A stretch of DNA of 64,000 nt from NCBI GenBank assembly GCA_052148435.1, contig JBKQIF010000098.1:1-64000 (forward strand). Reading direction: 5' to 3'. Shown piece by piece: positions 16,969 through 25,301 of this stretch. Numbering within the stretch: position 1 is the first letter of the stretch; each line of letters begins with the position of its first letter. Below the pieces are notes generated by a model that saw only the letters and a list, made by a program, of their open reading frames with translations, was not told the origin of the DNA and did not search any database. This DNA is from JBEKYD01 sp052148435 (lineage in GTDB: Bacteria; Acidobacteriota; Terriglobia; Bryobacterales; Bryobacteraceae). Both the position numbers and the translations under genes were made by a program.

Positions 16969-17817
16969 ATGGCATTTTGTACGAATTGCGGCGCCACAAT
17001 AAACGGCGTCTTCTGCACGCAGTGCGGCCGCCCCGCCGGGGCCGCGGCGCCCCCACCGCCCGCCGCGCCGCCGGCACCTCCCGTGGCCGCTTATCAGCCG
17101 CCGCCGATGGCCCAACCTCCATTCGCGCCTGCCCCGCCGCCTGGAGTTCCAGGCCAGCGGAGGACCAGCCCCATTGTCTGGGTGCTGGTGATCGTTCTAG
17201 GCTTATTCGTGCTGGGCGGATTGGTGGTCGTGGGAGCAGGCATCTTTTTCGTTCACAAGGTCAAACAGGCGGGGCTCGATCCGGAGTTGATGCAGCGCAA
17301 TCCCGGGCTTGCGATCTCGAAGCTGGTGGCCGCCGCCAATCCCGACATCCAGGTGCTGAATACCGACGACAGCGCCGGCACCATCACCTTGCGCGACAAG
17401 AGAACCGGCAAAGTCACCACCATGACCTTCGATCAGGCCAGGAACGGCAAGTTCAGCTTCACCGCTCAGGATGACCAGGGCAAGAATGCGACCTTGGAGT
17501 TCGGCGGCTCGGCCAAGGGCATTCCCGACTGGGTGCCGTCCTACCCGGGCGGTTCCGCGCCCAAATCCACCTTTTCGGCTTCCGCCGGCGACGGCAACGT
17601 CAGCGGCAGCTTCACCTTCACCACGACGGACTCCCAAGACCGGGTGATGAGCTTCTATCAGGATAAATGCAAGGAGCTCGGGCTCAAGACCACCAATATC
17701 ACCAGCCCCGGCGGCGGTTCGGTCATCGGCACGGACGACGCCAACAAACGGTCGCTGCTGGTGTTTGTGGGGACCGGCTCGCCGGTCACCGTCAGCGTGA
17801 CTTACGGGTTGAAATAG
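16969..17817 (+). CDS. Zinc-ribbon membrane-anchored protein
   Basis: A 282-residue protein. Residues 1-23 form a zinc ribbon with two C-x2-C knuckles (FCTNCGATINGVFCTQCGRP). A Pro/Ala-rich linker to about residue 65 follows, then one membrane helix (IVWVLVIVLGLFVLGGLVVV) near residues 67-90. About 190 residues lie beyond, ending with a beta-rich domain (GNVSGSFTFTTTDSQDRVMS, then VTVSVTYGLK). The ribosome binding site GGAGG is strong. The cytosolic zinc knuckle plus outer domain resembles other zinc-ribbon sensor-like proteins, but no function is known. It stands alone, divergent from the toxin-antitoxin pair. Confidence 0.75.
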   Translation: MAFCTNCGATINGVFCTQCGRPAGAAAPPPPAAPPAPPVAAYQPPPMAQPPFAPAPPPGVPGQRRTSPIVWVLVIVLGLFVLGGLVVVGAGIFFVHKVKQAGLDPELMQRNPGLAISKLVAAANPDIQVLNTDDSAGTITLRDKRTGKVTTMTFDQARNGKFSFTAQDDQGKNATLEFGGSAKGIPDWVPSYPGGSAPKSTFSASAGDGNVSGSFTFTTTDSQDRVMSFYQDKCKELGLKTTNITSPGGGSVIGTDDANKRSLLVFVGTGSPVTVSVTYGLK

Positions 17818-17827
17818 CGTCCCGCCG

Positions 17828-18013
17828 TCATCTGTGGCCGAGATACATCAGCCAGCCCAGGCCGAATAGCGCCACCATAAAGCAGGCGAAGGTGTAGATG
17901 CCGTATTCCAGACGCTCGCGGTCGTTCCGCTTGGTCACTACGCCGAGCACGATGCTGACGAACAGAGCGAACAGGAACGACGCCTCGAAATGCGAAAGGT
18001 TCATTTTCGGCAT
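17828..18013 (-). CDS. Small membrane protein
   Basis: A 61-residue protein with two hydrophobic segments (ASFLFALFVSIVLGVVTK and YTFACFMVALFGLGWLMYL) separated by a charged turn (KRNDRERLEYG). Its ATG shares one base with the TGA of the upstream gene (TGATG), so the two are co-translated and probably act together in the inner membrane. No family name is offered. Confidence 0.7.
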   Translation of the reverse strand: MPKMNLSHFEASFLFALFVSIVLGVVTKRNDRERLEYGIYTFACFMVALFGLGWLMYLGHR

Positions 18014-18429
18014 CAGTCCTTCCTCCCGGCCGCGATTTCAAATGCATCCGCCATCGCCAGAATGTTCAGCAAGCCGGCCGTGACCAGGAACTTCGTTCCG
18101 TAATCGTGTACGTGGCCGGCCATGTCCGGCTGGCTGTAACCCAGCCAGGCGCTCAGCAGGTATAAGATGCCCGAGCAGGCATCGCCGATAAACCCGCCCA
18201 CGTTGATGAGGACGGTCAACAAGTCTCCCGTTTGGGGCTGAAACATGCTGCCGCGCATCATCAGGCCGAGCGAGAACATCAGGGTGATGGTGATCCCCAA
18301 AAGCGCGCCGCGGCCCGGACGCTTGAGTAATAAATGCCCGCCGCCGGGCACCAGCCATCCTAACGCTACCGCCGGCAGCCACGACCCGATGGGCGGCGGG
18401 GCCTGTCGTTGTTCCTTGGTTTGAGCCAT
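18013..18429 (-). CDS. DUF6677-like small membrane protein
   Basis: A 138-residue protein with several hydrophobic segments. The opening GSWLPAVALGWLVPGGGHLL has the P-G-G-G-H-x-L-L-x-R pattern of a family of uncharacterised membrane proteins seen in Acidobacteriota, which I place with DUF6677 from memory. About three or four helices follow. It is translationally coupled to the 61-residue membrane protein downstream. Its role is unknown. Confidence 0.7.
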   Translation of the reverse strand: MAQTKEQRQAPPPIGSWLPAVALGWLVPGGGHLLLKRPGRGALLGITITLMFSLGLMMRGSMFQPQTGDLLTVLINVGGFIGDACSGILYLLSAWLGYSQPDMAGHVHDYGTKFLVTAGLLNILAMADAFEIAAGRKD

Positions 18430-18752
18430 ACCGTGCTTCTATGAGTTTACCAGCTTGACACGGGGCTGCCCCGCCCCGGTAGTGTCCAAAATCCGACCAA
18501 TACGCCCCGGCGGGCCGCGGCCATGCACAAAAATGCACAAAATGCCCGGGCGGAAGTTGACGCTCGAAGCTTCGGAGGGCCGACCGAACGAAGCCATTCT
18601 GGATAGATAAGCGTCTTAATTCCAGTCGCTTATGGCTCCCCGTGGGAGCCTGTTTCGGATCCGAAAGGGCTTTTGGCGTGATGCACAAAGATGCACAAAC
18701 AGACCGGTTGGCGACGGGCTCAAGAGCGGAATTGTCGGCGCATCGGGAGTAG
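18430..18752. other. Intergenic region with TGCACAAA repeats
   Basis: A 323-base spacer between the garD stop and the DUF6677-like gene start, both leftward. No credible coding sequence was seen. It carries two blocks of the ATGCACAAA repeat at 18523-18544 and 18681-18699, 137 bases apart. The segment between has no clear features. A promoter for the DUF6677-like gene is expected here. Confidence 0.5.
18523..18699. repeat. Two ATGCACAAA repeat blocks
   Basis: The block ATGCACAAAAATGCACAAAA (18523-18542) and the block ATGCACAAAGATGCACAAA (18681-18699) are direct repeats of a 9-10 base unit. A third relative lies at 45799-45825 upstream of xseB. All three are intergenic. This is a dispersed repeat whose use is unknown; the unit is close to one helical turn long. 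Confidence 0.6.
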
Positions 18753-20291
18753 CTACGTGACCGGGCCGGGATTGAAGGGAGCCATGGCGTTCGCCAGGCC
18801 CCAGTGCTCGGCCCAGGTCTGGCGGCCGCTCGAAACCGCCAGGATGAAGCGGAAAAGTTCCCAGCCGACTTCCTCGATGGTTGCCTGGCCGGTGGCGATG
18901 CGTCCGGCGTCGAGATCGATCAGATCGGGCCACTTTTCGGCCAGGGCGGTGCGCGAAGAAACCTTCACCACCGGAACCAGTGCCAAGCCATAGGGGCTGC
19001 CTTCTCCGGTGGTGAAGACGTGCAGATTCATGGAGGCAAGTTGCCCGGTGCCGCAGATGAAATCGCTGGCCGGGGTGGCGGCAAAAACCAGGCCCTTGGA
19101 GGTGACCTTTTCTCCGTGCGAAGCGACGGCGCGCAAGGCCGTGGTGCCGGCCTTGGCCACCGACCCCAAGGCCTTTTCGACGATATTAGCCAAGCCGCCG
19201 CGCTTGTTGCCAGGGGTAGTGTTGGCGCTGCGGTCGGCTCCTCCCCGCGCGAGGTATTCGTCGTACCAACGCATTTCGCGAATCAGGGCGCGGCCCACGT
19301 CCGGAGTGGCGGCGCGGGGGGTGAGCAGGTGTACGGCGTCGCGCACTTCGGTGACTTCGGAGAACAGGACGCTCGCGCCGGCGCGCACCAGCAGATCGGC
19401 GGCGAAGCCCACGGCCGGGTTCGCGGTAACGCCGGAGAAGGCGTCGCTGCCGCCGCATTGCAGCCCTACCACCAGGTCGGAAGCCGGGCGGGTGGTGCGC
19501 CGCCTCTGGTTCAACCGCGCCAGGCGTTTTTCGGCCGCGCTCAGAATCGCCGCCACCATTTCCGCAAAGCCGCGCTCGTCCTGCAGGCGGATCACGTTCG
19601 ATCCGTCCAGAATCGGGAGCGACTGGGGGAGCGAGGCCGGCGACGGTTCCGACGCGCCAAACAACCTGGCCGGCTGCAGCTTTTCGCAGCCCAGGCTCAC
19701 CATCAGCGGATCGGCCGCGAGGTTGGCGTGCAGAGCGATGTGCCGCAAGGTGCGAATGGGAATCGCCGCGCCGGGTGCATCGATGGCCACGCCGCAGCCG
19801 TAATTGTGGGTAATAGCAACCACGCCGTCCACGTTGGGGAACCGCGGCAGGAGTTCCGTTTCGATCCGGCGTACGGCATAATCGACGGTCGGAGCGACGC
19901 ACTGCACCGTGGTGCCGATCCCCAGCAGGTTGCGGGTTCCCACGCTGCCGTCGGGATTTGCATAGCCTTCGAAAGTGTAACCTTCGAGCGGGGGTAGAGC
20001 GGCCGGCACGGCAGTGGCCAGCGGCAGTTGGTCGAGAGGCCGGGCCGCCGGCATGTCGATCAGCTCTTCCCGCACCCAGTGCCCGCCCAAGATGTCGCGG
20101 TTGGCGTAGCCGATGACTTCGCCGTAGCGCAGGATCGGCTCACCCGCCGCGAGCTTCCGCAAGGCTATCTTATGACCCTGCGGGATGCGCTCGCGCACTA
20201 CCAGGCCGCCGGCCTCGGTGGCACCGGGCGCTACCCCATCGGACTCCACGACGATGGCGACGTTATCGCGCGGATTTACGCGGATGTACAT
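18753..20291 (-). CDS. garD: Galactarate dehydratase
   Basis: A protein of about 512 residues in the UxaA/GarD family. An N-terminal SAF-like domain (VNPRDNVAIVVESDG, RIPQGHKIALRKLAAGEPIL, RYGEVIGYANRDI) is followed by the catalytic part with LPPLEGYTFEGYANPDGSVG, THNYGCGVAIDAP, LGCEKLQPARLF and LQCGGSDAFSGVTANPAVG, all very close to the E. coli GarD pattern. It dehydrates galactarate to 5-keto-4-deoxy-glucarate using an iron centre. An ATG at 20291 was chosen; an in-frame GTG at 20309 lies within a dispersed palindrome. No other galactarate genes are adjacent. Confidence 0.9.
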   Translation of the reverse strand: MYIRVNPRDNVAIVVESDGVAPGATEAGGLVVRERIPQGHKIALRKLAAGEPILRYGEVIGYANRDILGGHWVREELIDMPAARPLDQLPLATAVPAALPPLEGYTFEGYANPDGSVGTRNLLGIGTTVQCVAPTVDYAVRRIETELLPRFPNVDGVVAITHNYGCGVAIDAPGAAIPIRTLRHIALHANLAADPLMVSLGCEKLQPARLFGASEPSPASLPQSLPILDGSNVIRLQDERGFAEMVAAILSAAEKRLARLNQRRRTTRPASDLVVGLQCGGSDAFSGVTANPAVGFAADLLVRAGASVLFSEVTEVRDAVHLLTPRAATPDVGRALIREMRWYDEYLARGGADRSANTTPGNKRGGLANIVEKALGSVAKAGTTALRAVASHGEKVTSKGLVFAATPASDFICGTGQLASMNLHVFTTGEGSPYGLALVPVVKVSSRTALAEKWPDLIDLDAGRIATGQATIEEVGWELFRFILAVSSGRQTWAEHWGLANAMAPFNPGPVT

Positions 20292-20308
20292 GGAAGGGGC
20301 AGGGGGCA

Positions 20309-20327
20309 CAAGCTTCAGCCTGTGTGA
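20309..20327. repeat. Diverged copy of the CACAGGCTAAAGCCTGTG repeat
   Basis: On the minus strand this reads CACAGGCTGAAGCTTGTG followed by CCCCC, two changes from the core at 9217 and 20422. It overlaps a possible GTG start of garD, so the repeat lies at or just upstream of the garD initiation region. Confidence 0.55.
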
Positions 20328-20421
20328 ATCTCCGAATCTCCCACCAAAACGCCGAAGGGGCCGGCGATGAGTCGCCCGCCCCTTCCAGCTTCGAACTATT
20401 CTTACGCGGCATCGGAATTCT

Positions 20422-20439
20422 CACAGGCTAAAGCCTGTG
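20422..20439. repeat. Dispersed palindromic repeat CACAGGCTAAAGCCTGTG, copy 2
   Basis: An identical 18-base palindrome to copy 1, again followed by CCACC. It lies 16 bases beyond the stop of the TPR lipoprotein gene, in the 146-base gap before garD. A short palindrome at a 3' end could act as a transcript end or RNA stability element. Confidence 0.7.
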
Positions 20440-20455
20440 CCACCAAAGCCGAGCG

Positions 20456-21271
20456 TTACTTTGCCGGTTCGGTGGTGATACCGCCGCCCTGCGACTTGGC
20501 GGCTTTCTTCTCTTCCTTCAGCTTCTTGGTGGCCAGCACCTTCTGCACCCAGCCGTCGGCCACCTGGGTTTCCTGGTCATATTGCGCTTTCGAATCGGCC
20601 AGGTCCGCCCGTTCCCGAATCAGCAGGTTTTCATAAGCCATCGCGTCATCGTACTCGGGATCGATCTCGAGCGACTTGTCGAGATTCTTCAGCCCGGAGT
20701 CGATGATGGCGCCATACTGTTCTTTCAGCTCCGCTTTGACTTTCTTGTCCTTGATGGGACCGGGATCTTCCGGTTTCATGCCCAGTTTGGCTCGCTCGGT
20801 CCCCAGCGCGGGATACCATTTCGACCAGGCAATAAAGCCCAGGCTATAGTAGGCATCCTTGTTTTTGGGATCGACGGCGGCCAGCTTTTCGTACCATTGC
20901 TCCGCTTCGTCCAACTTCTTCTCGTTCAGGTAAAGAGACGCTATGGACGCAATGGCTACGGAGTTCTTGGGGTCGGTCTCGAGAACCGTGTTGAACTGGT
21001 CCATGGCGGCCTTCGCCATTTGCGTATTCTCCGGTGACTCGGCTCCCGGAATATACTGCTGCATGTACGCCGTCGCCAGATAAAGCCGCGCCGTGACAAA
21101 CCCGGGATCGAGATCCACCGCCTGCTTGAAGTGCTCCACCGCTTCCGGGTACTGAGCGCCCTTGAAGGCGGTGACGCCCTGGTTAATCTGATCCCGCGAC
21201 TTCAACTGCTTACAGCCCGAGCCCACCAGGGCCAGCGAGCCGACGGCCAGGAACAACGTCAATATCCGCAT
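20456..21271 (-). CDS. TPR-containing lipoprotein
   Basis: A 271-residue lipoprotein. The signal peptide MRILTLFLAVGSLALVGSGC ends in a lipobox Cys. TPR units follow (GVTAFKGAQYPEAVEHFKQA, SVAIASIASLYLNEKKLDEA, AYYSLGFIAWSKWYP) and the C-terminus is charged. It is the last gene of the leftward tonB-exbB-exbD-exbD run, 16 bases after the second exbD, with AGGAGC before its start. A periplasmic scaffold for the Ton/Tol-like complex is a fair guess; TPR lipoproteins often sit with these motors. Confidence 0.85.
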   Translation of the reverse strand: MRILTLFLAVGSLALVGSGCKQLKSRDQINQGVTAFKGAQYPEAVEHFKQAVDLDPGFVTARLYLATAYMQQYIPGAESPENTQMAKAAMDQFNTVLETDPKNSVAIASIASLYLNEKKLDEAEQWYEKLAAVDPKNKDAYYSLGFIAWSKWYPALGTERAKLGMKPEDPGPIKDKKVKAELKEQYGAIIDSGLKNLDKSLEIDPEYDDAMAYENLLIRERADLADSKAQYDQETQVADGWVQKVLATKKLKEEKKAAKSQGGGITTEPAK

Positions 21272-21287
21272 CTGTCTCTCGAAGCTC

Positions 21288-21710
21288 CTATTGTCCCAGG
21301 TCTTTGAACGGCATCAGTCCGACCTTGTCGATACCGACGCCGTGGGCGATGTCGATCGCCTGAGCTACCCAATTGTATTCCAGAGTGGGATCGCCCTTCA
21401 CGAAGACCACCCGCTCGGCGCGGGTCTTGAAGATGTCCGCGAGCCGTGGTCCCAGACTGTCCATGTTGGTCGGTTCGGCATTGATCAACATGGAGTGATC
21501 GCCATTGATGGTGATGATCACGGTTCGCTGGTCAGCCTGGCTCGCTTGCTGACCGGGCGGCGGCGGTTGCGGCACGAGCGCTTCCAGGCCCTTCGGCGTG
21601 AGCGGAGTGATGACCATGAAAATAATGATCAGCACCAGCAACACGTCGATCATGGGGGTCATGTTCATGTCCGATTTCAGGCCACCCGACCCGCCAACTG
21701 ACATTGCCAT
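21288..21710 (-). CDS. ExbD/TolR-family biopolymer transport protein, copy 2
   Basis: A 140-residue protein with one N-terminal membrane helix carrying the conserved Asp (NMTPMIDVLLVLIIIFMVIT, D in MIDVLLVL), which is protonated in ExbD/TolR as part of the proton path. A periplasmic domain follows (VIITINGDHSMLINAEPTNM, RVVFVKGDPTLEYNWVAQAI). It is preceded by a strong AGGAG. Two exbD genes in tandem after exbB suggest a heteromeric motor or one energising two partners. Confidence 0.9.
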   Translation of the reverse strand: MAMSVGGSGGLKSDMNMTPMIDVLLVLIIIFMVITPLTPKGLEALVPQPPPPGQQASQADQRTVIITINGDHSMLINAEPTNMDSLGPRLADIFKTRAERVVFVKGDPTLEYNWVAQAIDIAHGVGIDKVGLMPFKDLGQ

Positions 21711-21738
21711 ACGATTGCTCCTTTTTTTCGGCTTCTAC

Positions 21739-22245
21739 CTATTGGGCGGCTGGCGCCGCGGTTGAGCCGGCACCCGCACCCTGCACGGCCCGGCCTTTGG
21801 CATCCTGGAGTTGATCGGTTAGAAGCCCCAACTGGTCAACACCGGCGGCCTGCAGATTCTGGACGACCGTTAGAACCACCTCGTACTTCGCTCGCTGGTC
21901 GGCCTTGAGAAAGGCCTCTTTGTCCACGCGGCTGCTCAACGCGTCCCTGACCTTGGGCGCCAACTCGTCGGGCGCCACTTTGTCGTTGCCCAGGTACGTG
22001 CCGCCATCCCGAGTGATGGCGATCAGCACGGCGTCGCTTTTGTCGGCGGCCTGCATCGGAATCGGGTTGCGGGCCTTCACCTTGTCAACGTCCTTGCCCT
22101 TGGACAACATGGGCGTGATCACCATGAAAATGATGAGCAGCACGAGCATCACGTCCACCATGGGAGTGACGTTGATATCCGCAGCCAGAGGCGGGGCTTT
22201 TTGTTTCAGCCCTTCGTTGGTTTTGCGTTCCCGTTTGCGTGCCAT
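21739..22245 (-). CDS. ExbD/TolR-family biopolymer transport protein, copy 1
   Basis: A 168-residue protein. It has a basic N-terminus, then a membrane helix with the key Asp (DINVTPMVDVMLVLLIIFMV), then a periplasmic domain (DAVLIAITRDGGTYLGNDKV) and a roughly 15-residue Ala/Gly-rich tail. It is longer than the second copy mainly at the tail. A GGAG lies before the ATG. It is placed between exbB and the second exbD, all leftward. Confidence 0.9.
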   Translation of the reverse strand: MARKRERKTNEGLKQKAPPLAADINVTPMVDVMLVLLIIFMVITPMLSKGKDVDKVKARNPIPMQAADKSDAVLIAITRDGGTYLGNDKVAPDELAPKVRDALSSRVDKEAFLKADQRAKYEVVLTVVQNLQAAGVDQLGLLTDQLQDAKGRAVQGAGAGSTAAPAAQ

Positions 22246-22355
22246 GTTCTTATCTCCATTGAATCCGAGAGAGGCCTGGGGAGGCCGTTGCGCCTCCCCA
22301 CGCTCCTACTCGCCGGATCCCAACTGTTCGCTCGATATCGACTCGCCGTGCCCGG

Positions 22356-23093
22356 TTACTTGCGGGCCGTGCGCTGCTGGCTGCGTTTCAGGAAGTAGTC
22401 GATCAATTCCGAGCTGGAATTGCCCATCTCGACGTCGAACGCTTCAATCTTGTTAGTGAAGTAGTTGAACGCCCACACCGCCGGCAGAGCGACGAACAGG
22501 CCGATAGCGGTAGTCACCAAAGCTTCCGAAATACCGCCTGCCACGGCGCCCAGACCAGTCGACTTGTTCTGGGAAATGCCCTTGAACGCGTTGATGATGC
22601 CCACCACCGTTCCGAACAGTCCCACGAAGGGGGCCGTCGAACCAATCGTCGCCAGGCCGCTGACGCCGCGCTTCAATTCGGCGTGCACGATCGCTTCGGA
22701 GCGGTCCAAAGCACGCCGGGAAGCTTCGATCTCTTCACCCGGAATTTCAGTCGACACCTGGTGCGCCTGGAACTCCTGCAGACCGGCCACCACTACCTTG
22801 GCCAGGTGGCTCTTCTTGTAGCGGTCGGCAATCTTGATCGCTTCATCCAACTTCCCTTCCCGCAACGCGCCCGCCACCAGCGGCGCGAATTGCCGCGACT
22901 GTTTCTTAGCCGCGCTGTACGCCAAAGCGCGATCGATCATGACACCGATCGAGTACGCCGACATGATGAACAGGAGGATAACCACCAGCTTGGCGGGAAC
23001 TCCCATCTGGTTCCAGAGATGCACCGGATCCCAACCTACGGCTTCGCCTTCCTGCAGCAGGAAGAGTGACATTGCATGCAAATGCGCGAACAT
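22356..23093 (-). CDS. exbB: MotA/TolQ/ExbB-family proton channel protein
   Basis: A 245-residue protein with three membrane helices: one near residues 33-52 (LVVILLFIMSAYSIGVMIDR) and two in the C-terminal half, including the conserved pore region LATIGSTAPFVGLFGTVVGI and TTAIGLFVALPAVWAFNYF. It forms the proton channel that powers TonB or TolA. A cytosolic helical part lies between. Context with tonB favours ExbB over TolQ. It has GGAG before the ATG and a 110-base gap before the first exbD. Confidence 0.92.
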   Translation of the reverse strand: MFAHLHAMSLFLLQEGEAVGWDPVHLWNQMGVPAKLVVILLFIMSAYSIGVMIDRALAYSAAKKQSRQFAPLVAGALREGKLDEAIKIADRYKKSHLAKVVVAGLQEFQAHQVSTEIPGEEIEASRRALDRSEAIVHAELKRGVSGLATIGSTAPFVGLFGTVVGIINAFKGISQNKSTGLGAVAGGISEALVTTAIGLFVALPAVWAFNYFTNKIEAFDVEMGNSSSELIDYFLKRSQQRTARK

Positions 23094-23160
23094 TTCTTAT
23101 AATCTCCTGCGAGTTGATTTGGTACTTCTTTACCGACGTCCGGCGCACAACGCCGGGTTA

Positions 23161-23910
23161 CTACTGACTTAACGTAAAGTTCACGTCAATGGTGGTGGAG
23201 ACCTCGACCGGCTCCCCGTTCAGGAGTGTTGGACGATACACCCAGTTCTTCACCGCATCGAGCGCCGCCTGCACCAGCAGCGGGTGCCCCCTGACGACCT
23301 TCAAGTCCTGCACGCGGCCGTCTTTACCGATGATCGCCGATAATTCGACCACGCCCGAAATACGCGCCTGCTTGGCGAGCGGCGGGTAAACCGGCCGAAC
23401 CTGGTTGATCAGGTTGGCGGCCTGCACGTTGCCGCCCACGCGGATGCGCTGCGGAACTACCGCCTTGGGAGGAGGTGGTGGTGGTGGAGCAGCCGAGGGC
23501 ACCGAACCGATGATGCCACCCAGCACGCCGCCCACCGCACCGCCGCCAACGCCGCCAGCAATACCACCCACAACGCCGGAACCGGCCGAAGCTGGTGGCA
23601 GTTCTTCTTCCCTGATCATCGCGATTTCCTTTGGCACGGCCTTCGGCGTGATCAGCTTTCCGGCATCGAACTGCCGCGGAATCACTTTCACGATCTTGGG
23701 AACGGCATTCGGTGGAGGAGGAGGCGGTGGCGGTGGCGGTGGTGGCGGCGCCACCAGGAAGCTGCTCAACTGGGCCGCGGGCAGCACATCGAAATACACC
23801 ATCGGCAGGATCACTGCGACGACGAGGAGAAAGCACTGGACGAGCAGTGACACCATCACCGTCCATCCCTTATTGGTCTTTCCCGTCATGACGAAAGTTT
23901 GCTCGAACAT
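23161..23910 (-). CDS. tonB: TonB-family energy transducer
   Basis: A 249-residue protein. It has one N-terminal membrane helix (TVMVSLLVQCFLLVVAVILP), then a proline run near residues 52-66 that could span the periplasm, then a second Pro-rich part with Gly repeats. The C-terminal TonB domain carries YPPLAKQARISGVVELSAII and LDAVKNWVYRPTLLNGEPVE. It passes energy from ExbB/ExbD to outer-membrane receptors such as the one at 2061. AAAGGAAG precedes the ATG. It sits between secF and exbB. Confidence 0.93.
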   Translation of the reverse strand: MFEQTFVMTGKTNKGWTVMVSLLVQCFLLVVAVILPMVYFDVLPAAQLSSFLVAPPPPPPPPPPPPPNAVPKIVKVIPRQFDAGKLITPKAVPKEIAMIREEELPPASAGSGVVGGIAGGVGGGAVGGVLGGIIGSVPSAAPPPPPPPKAVVPQRIRVGGNVQAANLINQVRPVYPPLAKQARISGVVELSAIIGKDGRVQDLKVVRGHPLLVQAALDAVKNWVYRPTLLNGEPVEVSTTIDVNFTLSQ

Positions 23911-23939
23911 AGGCGCTTCCTTTCAATAACTTCTGCCCG

Positions 23940-25169
23940 TTACTTCACCGCCCGAACGGTAGGCTTGGACACGGGCCCCGTGCGCGGCGCCGTCGAGGGC
24001 GCGGTGGGCGACTTCCCACGGTCGGCGTAGTTATGCCAGAACAGCACGATCGGACTCGCAATAAACACGGAAGAATACGTCCCGACAATAATGCCACAAA
24101 CAAGGGCAAAAGAGAACCCGTTCAATACCGGACCGCCGAACAAGAACAGAGCTATAACCGTAAGGAACGTCAATCCCGACGTCATGACGGTCCGGCTCAG
24201 CGTCTGGTTCACCGCGCGGTTCATCACCGATTCCAGCGGTTCCCGGCGCGAAAACTTCAGATTTTCGCGAATGCGGTCGAAAATCACGATGGTGTCGTTC
24301 ATCGAATAGCCCACCAGCGTGAGCAGGGCCGCGATGACGGTCATGGTGATCTCTTTGTTGAACAACGAGAACAATCCGATCGTAATAATAGTGTCGTGGA
24401 ACACGGCGATCACCGCGCCCAAACCATAAATCCACTCGAATCGAAAGGCGATGTACACCAGCATGCCGCCCAAAGCGTAAAGGGTAGCCAGAATCGCTTT
24501 CTGGCGCAACTCCGCCCCCACCTTGGGCCCGACCATCTGGGCTTGCATAATGTGGAACGGCGCCAGATAAGTCTCCTGCCGCAAGGTCGCAGTCACCTGC
24601 CCGCTGGCGCCTGGCGCCACCGACAACTGGCCGAAATCGGTAATCAGGCCGGAGTGCTGGGTATCGCGCGCGCTGAGCAGCGCCGTCACCAGGCCCTGCA
24701 GTTGCTGGTCGGTGAGCGGGACGCCGTGCTCGGCCAGGGGCTGCCGCAGGCGGTTGACCAGGGCGTCGTGACCGGCGTTATTGAAGTCCAGCTTGCCGCT
24801 GCCAGGCTGCCCGAAGGTGGCGTACAGTACGTCCATCATGTCCTGACGGTTGACGTTGAGCTGGCCCTCTTCCTGCGCTTCCGTACCGATCTGTACAGTG
24901 TTTTCCGACCCGCTTCCCGTCAAATTCTGAACCGAAACCTCGCCCTTTATCTTGGGGCTCGAGGACATGGCCGCGCGGATTTTATCCAGCGGAGGCGCGG
25001 AGGTGAACTTCACCGTCATCAACACGCCTTCCTTGAAATCGATTCCGTACTTGAGACCACCCTTGGCGGCGATACTACCCAGCCCCGCAGCCGTCAAAAT
25101 CAGTGAGGCGATAATGAACGGCCACTTCTTGCCCAGAAAATCGTAGTTGGTGTGCTTAAATAACTCCAT
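23940..25169 (-). CDS. secF: Protein translocase subunit SecF
   Basis: A 409-residue membrane protein that, with SecD, uses the proton gradient to help pull proteins across the inner membrane. It shows the first helix and the SecF opening LKYGIDFKEGVLMTVKFTSA, an enlarged periplasmic loop, and the C-terminal five-helix block with YIAFRFEWIYGLGAVIAVFH, LTLVGYSMNDTIVIFDRIRE and LSRTVMTSGLTFLTVIALFL. The length exceeds the usual 300-320 because the periplasmic loop holds about 90 extra residues. Its own start follows AAGG. A 132-base spacer separates it from secD. Confidence 0.95.
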   Translation of the reverse strand: MELFKHTNYDFLGKKWPFIIASLILTAAGLGSIAAKGGLKYGIDFKEGVLMTVKFTSAPPLDKIRAAMSSSPKIKGEVSVQNLTGSGSENTVQIGTEAQEEGQLNVNRQDMMDVLYATFGQPGSGKLDFNNAGHDALVNRLRQPLAEHGVPLTDQQLQGLVTALLSARDTQHSGLITDFGQLSVAPGASGQVTATLRQETYLAPFHIMQAQMVGPKVGAELRQKAILATLYALGGMLVYIAFRFEWIYGLGAVIAVFHDTIITIGLFSLFNKEITMTVIAALLTLVGYSMNDTIVIFDRIRENLKFSRREPLESVMNRAVNQTLSRTVMTSGLTFLTVIALFLFGGPVLNGFSFALVCGIIVGTYSSVFIASPIVLFWHNYADRGKSPTAPSTAPRTGPVSKPTVRAVK

Positions 25170-25301
25170 TAACCTTGCCGTGCATGGTATCGCTTAAAAC
25201 AATTGGACACCAGCCCTTCCGATATTGTTCCCGCAACCCGTCCCCAAACCGGGAGAAACGAATCGCCCGGGCCAAGCCCCTCCGGCCGGCCCCCGAGCCG
25301 C

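Noticed and set aside
18523..18699. Repeated ATGCACAAA blocks as attachment sites of an integrated element
   Set aside because: No integrase, no phage or plasmid gene lies between or beside them, and the enclosed DNA is only about 136 bases.
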